The position numbers and the translations under genes are program-made. The notes under the pieces were generated by a model that saw only the letters and a list, made by a program, of their open reading frames with translations, had not been told where the DNA came from and made no database searches. Positions 23,703 to 32,985 of a stretch of 64,000 bases of DNA are shown piece by piece (the stretch's first letter is position 1; each line of letters starts with the position of its first letter). The stretch covers positions 695,467 to 759,466 of the forward strand of contig NZ_BSTC01000001.1 in assembly GCF_030269305.1 (NCBI RefSeq). Direction: 5' to 3'. Source of the stretch: Kineosporia sp. NBRC 101731. Lineage in GTDB: Bacteria; Actinomycetota; Actinomycetes; Actinomycetales; Kineosporiaceae.

Positions 23703-24557
23703 ATGCCCGAATTCAGCACCCCTGAGCCCATTCACGCCTTGATTGACATCGGTGGCCTCTCTCTCACCGTGCACGCCGTCGAGGGTGGTACCAGCACCTC
23801 GGTCGAGGTGAGCCCGCACAACCCCCGGCGTGCGGTGGACGTCGAGCACGCCCGTAACACCAGCGTCTCGCTCGTGGGGGGCCGTCTCACCCTCCGCTCC
23901 CCGCGCAGTACCAAGGCCCGGCTGAAGAATCTCTTCGGTTCCTCGGAACGGGTCGACGTGGTGCTCACCCTTCCCGCCGGCTCGAAGCTGGAGATGCGGG
24001 GATGGGGCGACGTCAGCTCGGAGGGTCTGCTCGGCGACGTCGACCTCAGCACCGGGATGGGTGACGTGAACCTGGAGGAGGTCGCCGACATCCGGGCGAA
24101 GACCGGGATGGGCGATGTCCGCGTGACCTGCGTGCGGGGCACCGCCGACCTGCGGACCTCGGCCGGATCGGTCTCGGTCGGCCAGGCCCAGGGTGAGATG
24201 ACGGCGAAGACCTCGGCCGGCGACGTAAGGATCGAGGAAAGTCATTCGCTGGCAAGGCTTTCCACTTCGGCCGGGGACGTGAGGGTGCAGCGGGCCCTGG
24301 CCGGCATCGAGGCCCGGACCTCGGCCGGTGACGTGCGACTGGGATCGGTGAGCAGCGGCCGGATCACCGCCAACACCTCGTACGGGCAGCTGGAGATCGG
24401 CATCGCCCACGGCACGGCCGCCTGGCTCGACGTCAACGCCCGCCACGGCGTGGTCCGTAGCGCTCTCGAAGACATCGACGGACCGGGCGATTCCGAGCTC
24501 ACCGTCGAGATCCACGCGACCACCGGATACGGCGACATCGTGCTACGCCGGGCCTGA
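23703..24557 (+). CDS. DUF4097 beta-helix protein
   Basis: A 284-residue protein of the DUF4097/adhesin-like group, built from short beta-helix coils. The repeated unit TSAGDVR occurs again and again (RTSAGSVSVG, KTSAGDVRIE, STSAGDVRVQ, RTSAGDVRLG), preceded by STGMGDVNLE and KTGMGDVRVT. There is no signal peptide or membrane segment, so it is probably cytoplasmic despite the adhesin-like fold. GGAG precedes ATG 23703. It sits between the RHH regulator and the ABC transporter genes in one direction. Homologous clusters in Streptomyces have the same order, which suggests a conserved but undefined role with the transporter. Confidence 0.8.
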   Translation: MPEFSTPEPIHALIDIGGLSLTVHAVEGGTSTSVEVSPHNPRRAVDVEHARNTSVSLVGGRLTLRSPRSTKARLKNLFGSSERVDVVLTLPAGSKLEMRGWGDVSSEGLLGDVDLSTGMGDVNLEEVADIRAKTGMGDVRVTCVRGTADLRTSAGSVSVGQAQGEMTAKTSAGDVRIEESHSLARLSTSAGDVRVQRALAGIEARTSAGDVRLGSVSSGRITANTSYGQLEIGIAHGTAAWLDVNARHGVVRSALEDIDGPGDSELTVEIHATTGYGDIVLRRA

Positions 24558-24592
24558 ACACCTACCGGACATCAGTGAACGAGGAGCGCACC

Positions 24593-25597
24593 ATGACCGT
24601 TCCACCCGTTCCATCCGTCCCCGCCGTCCCGGGAACCGGACGTCCCGGCGAACTCGGGATCGACGTCCGCAATCTGTGCAAGAAGTTCGGCGACCGCGTC
24701 GTGCTCGACGGCATCGACCTCGCTGTGCCGCGGGGCACCGTCTTAGCCCTGCTCGGGCCGAACGGCGCCGGGAAGACGACCACCGTCAACATCCTTTCCA
24801 CCCTGCTGTCACCCGACGCCGGGACCGTCCGGATCGCCGGGCACGATCTGGCCGCCGAACCGGCCCGGGTGCGTTCGTCGATCGGGGTCACCGGTCAGTT
24901 CGCCGCGATCGACGACCTTCTCACCGGCGCCGAGAACCTCGTGCTGATGGGGCGCCTGCATCATCTGGACCGGTCCGAGATCCGTCGCCGCAGTGAGACC
25001 CTGCTGGCGCAGTTCGGGCTCACCGAGGTCGGTGGAAAACTCCCCACCACCTATTCCGGTGGCATGCGGCGCCGGCTCGACCTGGCGATGGGTCTCATGG
25101 GCCGGCCGGACGTGGTCTTCCTCGACGAACCCACCACCGGTCTCGACCCCCGCAGCCGACGGGAAATGTGGGACGTCGTGCGTGAGTTGGTCGCGGGCGG
25201 GGTCACGGTGCTGCTCACCACCCAGTACCTGGAGGAGGCCGATCAGCTCGCCGACCGGATCGCCCTGCTCGACGGCGGGCGGATCGTGGCGCAGGGCACC
25301 GCGGCCGAGCTCAAGCGGCTCATCCCCGGTGGGCGCATCACCTTGCGGTTCGCCGACGCCCAGGCGCTGGGGCGGGCCGAGTCTCTCCTGAACACCATTG
25401 CCGCCAAACCCGAAGAGCTGAGCCTCGACGTGGTCGGGGCCGCAGACGTTCCCCAGGTACGGGATCTGCTGAACCGTCTGGACGCCGAGCGGATTCCGGT
25501 GAACGACATCGTGCTGCACACCCCCGATCTGGATGACGTCTTCCTCGCCCTCACCGGGCGTCCTCAGGCCGGGCCGACCCTGGAGGCATCGAGATGA
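24593..25597 (+). CDS. ABC transporter ATP-binding protein, DrrA type
   Basis: ATPase of 334 residues of the daunorubicin-resistance (DrrA) type. Walker A is GPNGAGKTTT, the signature is YSGGMRRR, and Walker B is VVFLDEPTTGLD, all intact. The C-terminal DUF4162-like extension (HTPDLDDVFLALTG) is typical. GAGGAG precedes ATG 24593. The stop overlaps the permease start (ATGA), so both subunits are made together. It probably drives export of a hydrophobic compound or lipid; the substrate is unknown. Confidence 0.92.
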   Translation: MTVPPVPSVPAVPGTGRPGELGIDVRNLCKKFGDRVVLDGIDLAVPRGTVLALLGPNGAGKTTTVNILSTLLSPDAGTVRIAGHDLAAEPARVRSSIGVTGQFAAIDDLLTGAENLVLMGRLHHLDRSEIRRRSETLLAQFGLTEVGGKLPTTYSGGMRRRLDLAMGLMGRPDVVFLDEPTTGLDPRSRREMWDVVRELVAGGVTVLLTTQYLEEADQLADRIALLDGGRIVAQGTAAELKRLIPGGRITLRFADAQALGRAESLLNTIAAKPEELSLDVVGAADVPQVRDLLNRLDAERIPVNDIVLHTPDLDDVFLALTGRPQAGPTLEASR

Positions 25598-26382
25598 GCA
25601 CCGCGATCACCGACTCCGTCACCATGTTCACCCGGCAGACCCGGCGTCTGTCGCGATACCCCGAGCTGACCGTGATCGTGCTCACGGTGCCGATCGTGTT
25701 CCTCCTGCTGTTCGCGTTCGTCTTCGGTGGCACTCTCGGGGCGGGGCTGAACTCGGGGGCTACCGGCGATCGGGGCGACTACGTCAACTACGTCATGCCC
25801 GGGATCCTGCTCATGACCATCAGCATGGTCGCGGCCGGCACCTCCACCGGTGTCACCCAGGACATGACCACCGGCATCATGGCGCGTTTCCGCACCCTGT
25901 CGATCTCGCCGGGATCGGTGCTCACCGGTCACGCCCTGGCCTCCGTCGTGCAGAGCCTGATCTCGCTGGTGATCGTGATCGTGGTCGGCCTGCTCATCGG
26001 ATTCCGGCCGGGGGCCGATCTTCTCGGCTGGCTCGGGGCGATGGTCCTGCTGGCCGGTCTGTCGCTGGCCATCGCCTGGCTGGCCGTCGCCGGTGGTCTG
26101 ATCGCGCGCTCGGTGGAGACCGCGAGTAACTTCTCCGCTCCGCTGACCGTTCTTCCCTTCCTCGGTAGCGGTTTCGTTCCCACCGACTCGATGCCCGGCC
26201 CGCTGGCCTGGTTCGCCGAGTACCAGCCGTTCACACCGATCATGGACACCCTGCGGGCCCTGATGCTCGGCACTCCCCTCGGGGCGGGCACCGCCGCGGC
26301 CGCGGCGGGATGGTGCGTCGCGCTGACAGCGATCGGATATGCCTGGTCCCGGCGTGTCTACGCCCGTCCCCGCCGCGTCTGA
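25594..26382 (+). CDS. ABC-2 type transporter permease, DrrB type
   Basis: Membrane subunit of 262 residues with six predicted spans, starting with the cytoplasmic MFTRQTRRLSRYPE. It matches the ABC-2/DrrB family in its MPGILLMTISMVAAGT and FSAPLTVLPFLGSGFVPTDSMP segments. The latter is the conserved C-terminal permease motif. It overlaps the ATPase gene by 4 bases. It ends the four-gene RHH-DUF4097-ABC operon, followed by a hairpin at 26538-26586. Confidence 0.9.
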   Translation: MSTAITDSVTMFTRQTRRLSRYPELTVIVLTVPIVFLLLFAFVFGGTLGAGLNSGATGDRGDYVNYVMPGILLMTISMVAAGTSTGVTQDMTTGIMARFRTLSISPGSVLTGHALASVVQSLISLVIVIVVGLLIGFRPGADLLGWLGAMVLLAGLSLAIAWLAVAGGLIARSVETASNFSAPLTVLPFLGSGFVPTDSMPGPLAWFAEYQPFTPIMDTLRALMLGTPLGAGTAAAAAGWCVALTAIGYAWSRRVYARPRRV

Positions 26383-26843
26383 CGCATCCTGGTCAAGGTT
26401 TCCGGTCGTACGGATCCGATGCGCGCAAGGTCTGAACCGGCGGTGCGCCCACCGCCGAGTGCCCGAGGCCCTGACTGAGACGTTCGGCCGACCCGCCTCC
26501 CATTACCCCCTTCAGCAACGTTCCGTAAACAGCATCGCCCCGCGTTCCCGTGTCGGCCGGTCGTGCCGCGCGGCCGGAACGCGGGGTTCTATGCGTTTTG
26601 CCCGGGGCACTATCCGCCGGCCCGCCGGATTTGTCGCCCAACGGAAACTGTTGTGCTCGAACCTCTTACCGACTGTCCCAGAGGAGGGGGACAAGTGGTT
26701 GATGGGTCGTGCGGGGTGGCTACGGGGTGCTGGTGGAGGGGGCCGATCAGGTGCGCCGAGCAGGGGATACCGACTACTCTCCACACTTGAAAGAACACGA
26801 TCCGTGTTTGAGGTCGGATCGCGGGATGCGGGAAGGAGGGGGC
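26383..26843. other. Long intergenic region before the GGDEF-EAL gene
   Basis: About 460 bases without a credible gene. It holds the ABC operon terminator and the leader of the 1999-residue signalling protein. I looked for a c-di-GMP or other riboswitch in 26650-26843 and could not identify a known class. Confidence 0.5.
26538..26586 (+). terminator. Terminator of the ABC operon
   Basis: An 11-bp stem (CCCCGCGTTCC 26538-26548 with 26576-26586) encloses a GC-rich loop with further pairing. Confidence 0.6.
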
Positions 26844-29800
26844 ATGACGCTCCTGCATGGCGGTGGCGCCAAGGGCGCCGGAAGGCAGCGCGGCAATCGG
26901 CAACGTACCGCCGATGCCGATCCTGGTCCTGCCCTGCGCTCTCTCCTTCCGAGGAACGTCGAAGAGGACGAGTCCGCGCAGGAGCAGGTGACGACCGAGG
27001 CCGGTCTCGTCACCCGGACCCCACGGGGAGCTGAGGGAGAAGCTGGACGTGAGCACACCGAACAGCCCTCTGGGGGCTCGTCCGGTGTTGATCGTGACGC
27101 TGTTACCGCTGCGCGCCCAGATTCGGGTGATCTCACCTGGGCCGAGATGGTGAGCGGACGGTCGGGGGGCCGGCGGGGTGCGCGGTCCGTCCCGCGCCTG
27201 GAGATGGGAAGCAAGTACCGGTTGCAGTTCGGCCGCTCGGAGCAGGCTCGCTCCGAGGCCGGCCCCGTGACAGATCCGACCGTTCACCCTGGTGCGAATG
27301 TTGTTGCTGGTGAGGATGGTCGGGGTGGATCGGTGGTCGCGCCCGACCGGGCCGCGGACCATGCCGATTCGCCGGCTGACTCTGCCCCTGACGTGATGGA
27401 TGTGTCTGGTGGGCTCCATCACCGCGCTGGGCCGCGGGGTGGGGATCCGGCGGGTGGGGGATCGGGACGTGTGGGGCAGTCGCTGCCCAGGGCATCGACC
27501 GGATACCTACCGAATGACGCAGTCACTGCGGACGAGAACGACCACCGGAGCAGGACCGGCTCGGCCACCGAGGTCGGGCCTGGCGGAACGGATTTCGGGG
27601 ACATGAGTGGCTGGGGTGCCGCTGATGTGGGCCCGGGTGTGGCCGGGAACGGTGTGGCCGGGAACGGTGTGGCGGCTGACGGCCTGGCTGGGGCCGTTGA
27701 GGTCGGTGTCAGCCTGGCGGGCGCCGGTACGACGGGGCCTTCTCCGACCGGTGCTTCCGGAGACGGGTCTGTCTTCGATGGAGCGCCCTCGACCGCACCG
27801 CCTTCTGCCGAACTGCCCACGGACGCACGGCCGAGCGCCGCCACGGGGTCGCCGGCAGCTACTGAATCGTTCGCCGGGGCTGGATCTCACCCGGCCGCGG
27901 AACTGCGTTCGGGCGCGAATTTCCCTATCGCCGCTGATCTCCCCGCGCCCACTGATCTTCCCGCGCCCACTGATCTCCCCATCGTCACCGATCTACATGC
28001 CGCCACTGATCTACACGCCGCCGTTGACCTTCGGGCGGCTCCTGCATCACGCACCCTCACCGGCCCGAGTGTGGCCGGTGCGATGACGGCGAAGGTTGAC
28101 CATGTTCTCGCTCGCGATCACGCAGAAATTCCCGGTGGGGGTCTGCCTGATCACGAACGGGGTGATGGGGCGCTGCCGTCGAGCGTGGGCGGTCGCCGTA
28201 GTCGGGGATCGTGGGCAGAGAACGCATCGTCCACCGACCCGAGGCTTGATCTCTCCGGGCCGGGCGCGGGACTGCCCGCTGAGTCTGAACCGCACACCAT
28301 GACCGGATCGGATCCGGCCGGCCCGTCGCTTCCTGAATGGTCCTCTGACATCGATCCTTCCCGAGTCAACAAGTCAGCTGATCCGGAAGCGTCCAGCATT
28401 GACGAGTTGTCGGTGGTCGACGAACTGCCCGTGGTGGAAGACGCCGTGACCCTGGACGCGGCGCTGCACCGGATCGCGGATGCCGGGCCGACCTCAGCCG
28501 AGGTACTCCAGGAGCTGGTGCGCGACGCCGGTCTGCTGATGGACGCCCCGACGCGGATCGCCAGCGTCGTCAACGACCGGCTGATCTGGACGGCGGCCTA
28601 CGGTGACGAATCGGTCGAGCTGGGTTCTGAGGTTCTGCTGGAGAACACCGCCTGCGGGGCAGCCTGGGGGACAGCGCTGATCCAGCACGTGGCCGCCGTT
28701 GATCCGGAGAGCGATTCTGCTGGCGTCGAGCTGAATACCGAGTGCTGTGGTTCGGCGGCGGCGGTGCTGGCGGTTCCGTTGCTACGCGCGGCGCCGGCGG
28801 GATCAGGGCGGCACGCGAGCATCACCCGCGAAGTGCTGGCTGTGCTGGCCTTCACCGCGGACCGGCCGGGTTGGTTCACCGATGAGGACATCGAGGCCAC
28901 GGCCGATCTGGCCGAGGTGGCCGGTGAGCGGATCGCCACGCTCGAAGAGGATGAACTCGAAGAGGATGAAGACGACCTGGTCGCCCGCGGGGCCGCTGAG
29001 CCCGGGACGGCCGGACCGCAGGCGCGGCTGGAATCGTGGCTGGCGGAGCGGCAGCAGGCCGGGGGCGTCGCAGCCGAAGCGGTGCGCGAGCCGGCCGGCG
29101 AGGGTTTCGACCGGTGGTTCACGCCGAACGTGCCCAGCACTGCCTACGAGCCGGACAACCCGGCGGCATCAGCGGTTTTCGGTGCACTGGCGGCAGCCGA
29201 GGAGTCCGGGCCGGAGCGGGTCGTCGCATCGCCCGACGGTCGGCAGGACTATCGACACGATCCCTTCGGCCTGTTCACCCCGCAGCAGCGGGAGTACCAG
29301 GCCGAGTTCCAGAGCGATCCAGTCGAAGGTCAGAACGATGAGCGGGAAAGGGTTTCCGCGTTCGACCAGCTCTTCGACCAGGCCGCTTCCGACCGGCAAG
29401 ACGCTTCCGACCGATCGATCTCGACCGCCGGCACCTTCGACTGGAGCGATGATCAGTCTCTCGACGAGGCGCTGAACCCGGAGGACGACGTCGACGAGGA
29501 GGACACGTCGGCCGGTTCGATGCTCGGTGGGAGCGATCCGGAGGAAACATCTTCCGGTCCGTTCGGGATGTCGGTTCCGAGAGGCGAGCGTCGCGCCCGC
29601 CGGGAGCGTGACCGTGCGGCACACCTGGAGGACGAGGATCTCATCGGGCAGTCCGTCACCGGACAGCAGACTGAGGTGGGCCAGCCGGTCGAAGCGAGCC
29701 GGTTGACGGAGAGCACCGCCCATCGGTTGGTCGAACCCGTTCAGCAGGTGGACGCGGGTCGGCCCGGCGGACCAGGACCGGAACCGGGTGCCGGATCACC

Positions 29801-32800
29801 GGCCGGTGCCGAGGAGCGGTCTGAGACCGGCCAGCAGTTCGAGACCGGCCAGCAGTTCGAGCTTGGCCGGTCGACCGAGACCAGTGGATCCTCCGCAGCC
29901 GGGCCGCGCAGTGATGCCGTTGAACAGCGCAGCCTTGCCGAGGAACAGAGTTCGGTCGGCCAGTGGGTCGAGGCCCCGCGTCGTTCCATGGCCAGGCGCG
30001 CAGCCGAAGGCCGGCAACAGCGAGAAGCCCGGCAGCCGGATTCCGCCTCGCGGACGGGTGCCGGCCAGCAGCCGGAGGTCGGACAGCAGGTCGATGCAGG
30101 CTCGGTGTCGGGCTCGGTATCACCGTCCACGGCGACCGGACCGTTCTCGCCGGTGGCTCAGACATCGGCCGCCGACTGCCGGACGTCCACCGGCACCGGC
30201 CAGTTCGAGGCGGTCGAGGTCGATGACACCGGGGCTCTCGAGGTCGGGACCCTCGATGCCGGAAGCTTCGCCGCCGCGTCCACCGGGTCCATCGGGCCTG
30301 CCGGGTCCACCGAGCCTGCTGAGCGTTCTGAGGCGAAGGTGTCCGCGGCTGATGTCGTTGCGGCTGGTGACGAGGCCCCGGACGAGGTCTGGGTGCGTGA
30401 CCAGGTGCTCGATCTGAACACCGAGACCGCGGGTGAGGAACCGGGCTGGGCCGGTCAGAACACCAACCGGAGCATCGCCCCGACCGCCATCCACGCACGT
30501 CTGGCCGAGATGCGCGGAAACCCGCGAGTCGTCAATCGGGTCAACGGTTCTCCGGAGCTGCGTCAGGATCTTGGGCTTGAGCTGCTCACGCCTCCCACCG
30601 GCAGCCGGATGCCCCCGACCGGGGGAGGCCGGGGATCCGGCGCCGCACTGTTCGGGGGCTCTCTTCCTGTCGACGACCGGCGGATGCCGGGCCCGCGCAA
30701 CCGTCGTGAACGTCCACCATCGGGTTCGGCTCTGTCGATCTCGATGCCCTCGGCCGACAGCATGGGGCTGTGGCAGTGGGACGCCGTGAGCAACGCCGTG
30801 ACCTGGTCGTCGCCGGTGGCCCGTCTGCTGGGGATGCCCGCCGACGTGGAGCTGGACCTGGGCACCGTCCGGTCGGTGCTGGCGGGTGCCGATCGGGGCC
30901 GGTTCGACGTGGCGGTGCAGGCGATCCGCAGTGGCCGAGGCGTCGCCGGGGCACTGCGCCTGCGCACCCGGGACGGGCAGGCCAAGCACGCCTACGCCTG
31001 GAGCGAGGTGCGACGCGACGACAAGGGCAACCTGCTGGGGGCCTGGGGCGGCGTCGTCGACATCACCGCGTTCGAACGGGACGCCGATGCGCTGCGCTCC
31101 GGCCTGGCCGGGTTGCGGGCAGCGCAGGAACTGGCGGGTCTGGCCACCTGGGAATGGCGACCGGAGACCTCGGAACTCATCTGGTCGGACGAGATGTACC
31201 GCCTGGTGGGTGTTTCCGCGGAGAATTTCGATCCTGACCTGGACCGCTGGCATGCCTTCGTCCACCCCGACGACCTGGATCGGGCCCGCCGGGTGGACGT
31301 GGACCTCGACCCGCAGGGCTTTGAGGACGAGTGTGTCGAGACGTTCCGGCTGATCGGTACCGGCGGCGAGATCCGGCACGTGCAGTCGTGGGCGACGCCG
31401 GGACGGGCGCCCGACGGCACGATCACCGCGGTCTACGGTGCGACGATCGACGTGACCCGTCAGGTGCGCGACCGGATCGAGCTGGAGCGGGTCGCGGCCA
31501 CCGACCCGGTGACCGGGCTGGGCAATCGGGCCTCTTACGAGCGGAGGCTGCAGCTGCTGCTGCGGGCCACCGGACCGACCCCGGGTGCCAACGAGAATGC
31601 CCTCAGCGTGGTGCTTCTCGATCTCGACCGGTTCAAGGTCGTGAACGACAGCCTGGGTCACGAGACCGGTGACCGGCTGCTGATCGAGGTGGCCCGCCGC
31701 CTGGTCGCGGTGGTGCCGGACGGTTCGCTGATCGCCCGGATGAGCGGTGACGAGTTCGTGGTCGTGGTCCCGGCGGGCTGGTCGCAGGCCCGGGTGGTGG
31801 GCCTCGCCCAGACGATGCTGGAGGCCCTGCGGGCACCCTACGTGCTGCCGGGATCGGGTGAGGTGCTGATCTGCCCGGGCAGCGTGGGCATCTCGAGCAA
31901 CCGGGGGCGCCCGGGCTCGACCGGTGCCGACCTCCTGCGTGAGGCCGACATCGCCCTGCACCAGGCGAAGGATTCCGGTCGCGACGGCTATGCGGTGTTC
32001 GACGAGGCCCTGCGGGAAGGGGTGCGCGAGCGCCGCCGCACCGAGCAGCGGTTGCGGATGGCCCTGGCCGACCGGGGTCTGACCCTGGAGTACCAGCCGA
32101 TCATCAACCTGAGCACGAACCGGATCATCGGGGCGGAGGCGCTGGTGCGTCTTGTGGACCCGCAGGGCGGCGAGCATCTGCTGGCTCCCGGCCAGTTCCT
32201 CGACATTGCCGAGAAGACCGGCCTGATCGTGGAGGTCGATACCTGGGTGATCAACGAGGTGATCGCGCAACTGCGGTCGTGGTCGGAGAACGCGGAGGAT
32301 CTGCGGGCTGCTGATGCGCGGATCGGTGACCAGACAGGTCGGGGGCAGGTCACGCCGCCGTGGCTGGCGATCAACCTGTCGGCCCGTTCCACCGAGCACC
32401 CGGGCCTGGCGTTCCACCTGATCGACGCGGTGCGCCGGGGTGACTTCGGCCCGGAGAAGCTGAAGGTGGAGCTGACCGAGCAGGCGTTCGCCAACGCCGA
32501 CCCGGCGGTGGACCGAGCGCTGAAGGAGCTGATCTCGGCGGGGATCGGGGTCGGGATCGACGATTTCGGTTCGGGTCGGTCGGGTCTGGCCGGGCTGCAG
32601 CGGTACAGCTTCGACTTCATGAAGATCGACCGCTCGTTCGTCACGCCGGTCGGCGAGGACTCCCGCGCCGACGCGGTGGTGACAGCCATCGTCGATCTCG
32701 CCCACGCCCACGGGATGCGCGTGATCGCCGAGGGGGTGGAGTCCGGCCGGCAGGCGCGGCGCCTGCGGGAGATCGGCTGTGACTACGCGCAGGGTTATCA

Positions 32801-32843
32801 CTTCGGCAGACCCGGTGACGTTTCACGCATCATCCGCGGATAA
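26844..32843 (+). CDS. Giant GAF-PAS-PAS-GGDEF-EAL c-di-GMP signalling protein
   Basis: A 1999-residue soluble protein. Residues 1 to about 530 are disordered and repetitive. A GAF-like domain lies at about 535-705, a second disordered acidic and Gln/Thr-rich region at about 705-1300, then two PAS folds (about 1307-1412 and 1415-1545; WEWRPETSELIWSDEMYRLVG). GGDEF follows (about 1552-1715) and EAL (about 1732-1995). The GGDEF loop reads SGDEF (residues 1634-1638), which is active in some cyclases. The metal-binding LLDLDRFKVVNDSLGH is intact. The EAL domain keeps EALVR (from 1765), ELTE, DDFGSG, FMKIDRSF, EGVE and QGYHFGRP, so phosphodiesterase activity is expected. AAGGAGG fixes ATG 26844. 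There is no membrane span. The length is far above the family norm because of the linkers, which also contain a palindromic element (28113-28155). Confidence 0.88.
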   Translation: MTLLHGGGAKGAGRQRGNRQRTADADPGPALRSLLPRNVEEDESAQEQVTTEAGLVTRTPRGAEGEAGREHTEQPSGGSSGVDRDAVTAARPDSGDLTWAEMVSGRSGGRRGARSVPRLEMGSKYRLQFGRSEQARSEAGPVTDPTVHPGANVVAGEDGRGGSVVAPDRAADHADSPADSAPDVMDVSGGLHHRAGPRGGDPAGGGSGRVGQSLPRASTGYLPNDAVTADENDHRSRTGSATEVGPGGTDFGDMSGWGAADVGPGVAGNGVAGNGVAADGLAGAVEVGVSLAGAGTTGPSPTGASGDGSVFDGAPSTAPPSAELPTDARPSAATGSPAATESFAGAGSHPAAELRSGANFPIAADLPAPTDLPAPTDLPIVTDLHAATDLHAAVDLRAAPASRTLTGPSVAGAMTAKVDHVLARDHAEIPGGGLPDHERGDGALPSSVGGRRSRGSWAENASSTDPRLDLSGPGAGLPAESEPHTMTGSDPAGPSLPEWSSDIDPSRVNKSADPEASSIDELSVVDELPVVEDAVTLDAALHRIADAGPTSAEVLQELVRDAGLLMDAPTRIASVVNDRLIWTAAYGDESVELGSEVLLENTACGAAWGTALIQHVAAVDPESDSAGVELNTECCGSAAAVLAVPLLRAAPAGSGRHASITREVLAVLAFTADRPGWFTDEDIEATADLAEVAGERIATLEEDELEEDEDDLVARGAAEPGTAGPQARLESWLAERQQAGGVAAEAVREPAGEGFDRWFTPNVPSTAYEPDNPAASAVFGALAAAEESGPERVVASPDGRQDYRHDPFGLFTPQQREYQAEFQSDPVEGQNDERERVSAFDQLFDQAASDRQDASDRSISTAGTFDWSDDQSLDEALNPEDDVDEEDTSAGSMLGGSDPEETSSGPFGMSVPRGERRARRERDRAAHLEDEDLIGQSVTGQQTEVGQPVEASRLTESTAHRLVEPVQQVDAGRPGGPGPEPGAGSPAGAEERSETGQQFETGQQFELGRSTETSGSSAAGPRSDAVEQRSLAEEQSSVGQWVEAPRRSMARRAAEGRQQREARQPDSASRTGAGQQPEVGQQVDAGSVSGSVSPSTATGPFSPVAQTSAADCRTSTGTGQFEAVEVDDTGALEVGTLDAGSFAAASTGSIGPAGSTEPAERSEAKVSAADVVAAGDEAPDEVWVRDQVLDLNTETAGEEPGWAGQNTNRSIAPTAIHARLAEMRGNPRVVNRVNGSPELRQDLGLELLTPPTGSRMPPTGGGRGSGAALFGGSLPVDDRRMPGPRNRRERPPSGSALSISMPSADSMGLWQWDAVSNAVTWSSPVARLLGMPADVELDLGTVRSVLAGADRGRFDVAVQAIRSGRGVAGALRLRTRDGQAKHAYAWSEVRRDDKGNLLGAWGGVVDITAFERDADALRSGLAGLRAAQELAGLATWEWRPETSELIWSDEMYRLVGVSAENFDPDLDRWHAFVHPDDLDRARRVDVDLDPQGFEDECVETFRLIGTGGEIRHVQSWATPGRAPDGTITAVYGATIDVTRQVRDRIELERVAATDPVTGLGNRASYERRLQLLLRATGPTPGANENALSVVLLDLDRFKVVNDSLGHETGDRLLIEVARRLVAVVPDGSLIARMSGDEFVVVVPAGWSQARVVGLAQTMLEALRAPYVLPGSGEVLICPGSVGISSNRGRPGSTGADLLREADIALHQAKDSGRDGYAVFDEALREGVRERRRTEQRLRMALADRGLTLEYQPIINLSTNRIIGAEALVRLVDPQGGEHLLAPGQFLDIAEKTGLIVEVDTWVINEVIAQLRSWSENAEDLRAADARIGDQTGRGQVTPPWLAINLSARSTEHPGLAFHLIDAVRRGDFGPEKLKVELTEQAFANADPAVDRALKELISAGIGVGIDDFGSGRSGLAGLQRYSFDFMKIDRSFVTPVGEDSRADAVVTAIVDLAHAHGMRVIAEGVESGRQARRLREIGCDYAQGYHFGRPGDVSRIIRG
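27636..27674 (+). repeat. 15-bp tandem repeat in coding sequence
   Basis: GGTGTGGCCGGGAAC is present twice and in part a third time, encoding GVAGN units in the disordered N-terminal region of the GGDEF-EAL protein. Confidence 0.8.
27942..28031 (+). repeat. 18-bp tandem repeat in coding sequence
   Basis: Five 18-bp units encode the hexapeptide series PAPTDL, PAPTDL, PIVTDL, HAATDL and HAAVDL. The first two units differ at one base, the later ones have diverged, which suggests recent slippage growth of the linker. Confidence 0.85.
28113..28155 (+). repeat. Dispersed GATCA palindrome, copy A (inside a gene)
   Basis: Arms 28113-28126 and 28142-28155 pair at 12 of 14 positions around a 15-base loop. 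It belongs to the same family as 42641-42723, 44828-44881 and 62545-62608. It is translated in frame within the linker of the GGDEF-EAL protein as RDHAEIPGGGLPDHERG. Confidence 0.65.
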
Positions 32844-32985
32844 CCTCATCACCCTGCGCCCCGGGTGCACTCCGCATACCCTGTTCACCTGGGCAATCAA
32901 GGAGCAGCCGGGCGGTGCTCGCACTGTGGGCTTCCGTCGGTGGCGAACTGACGGGTGACGTGGTCGCGGGGAGGTATCGAGCGCG

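Noticed and set aside
26650-26843. Possible riboswitch in the leader of the GGDEF-EAL gene
   Set aside because: I compared it by eye with c-di-GMP-I/II and c-di-AMP consensus elements and found none of the conserved blocks.
26339-27034. 231-residue plus-strand frame between the ABC permease and GGDEF-EAL genes
   Set aside because: It overlaps the permease end and the start of the large gene, lacks a start signal and has an Arg/Ser/Gly shadow composition; the in-frame terminator hairpin at 26538-26586 also argues against it.
30120-32801. 893-residue open frame on the minus strand
   Set aside because: It is antisense to the GAF-PAS-GGDEF-EAL gene, whose domains are unmistakable; the translation is His/Arg/Gln-rich with no family match, as expected for a high-GC shadow.
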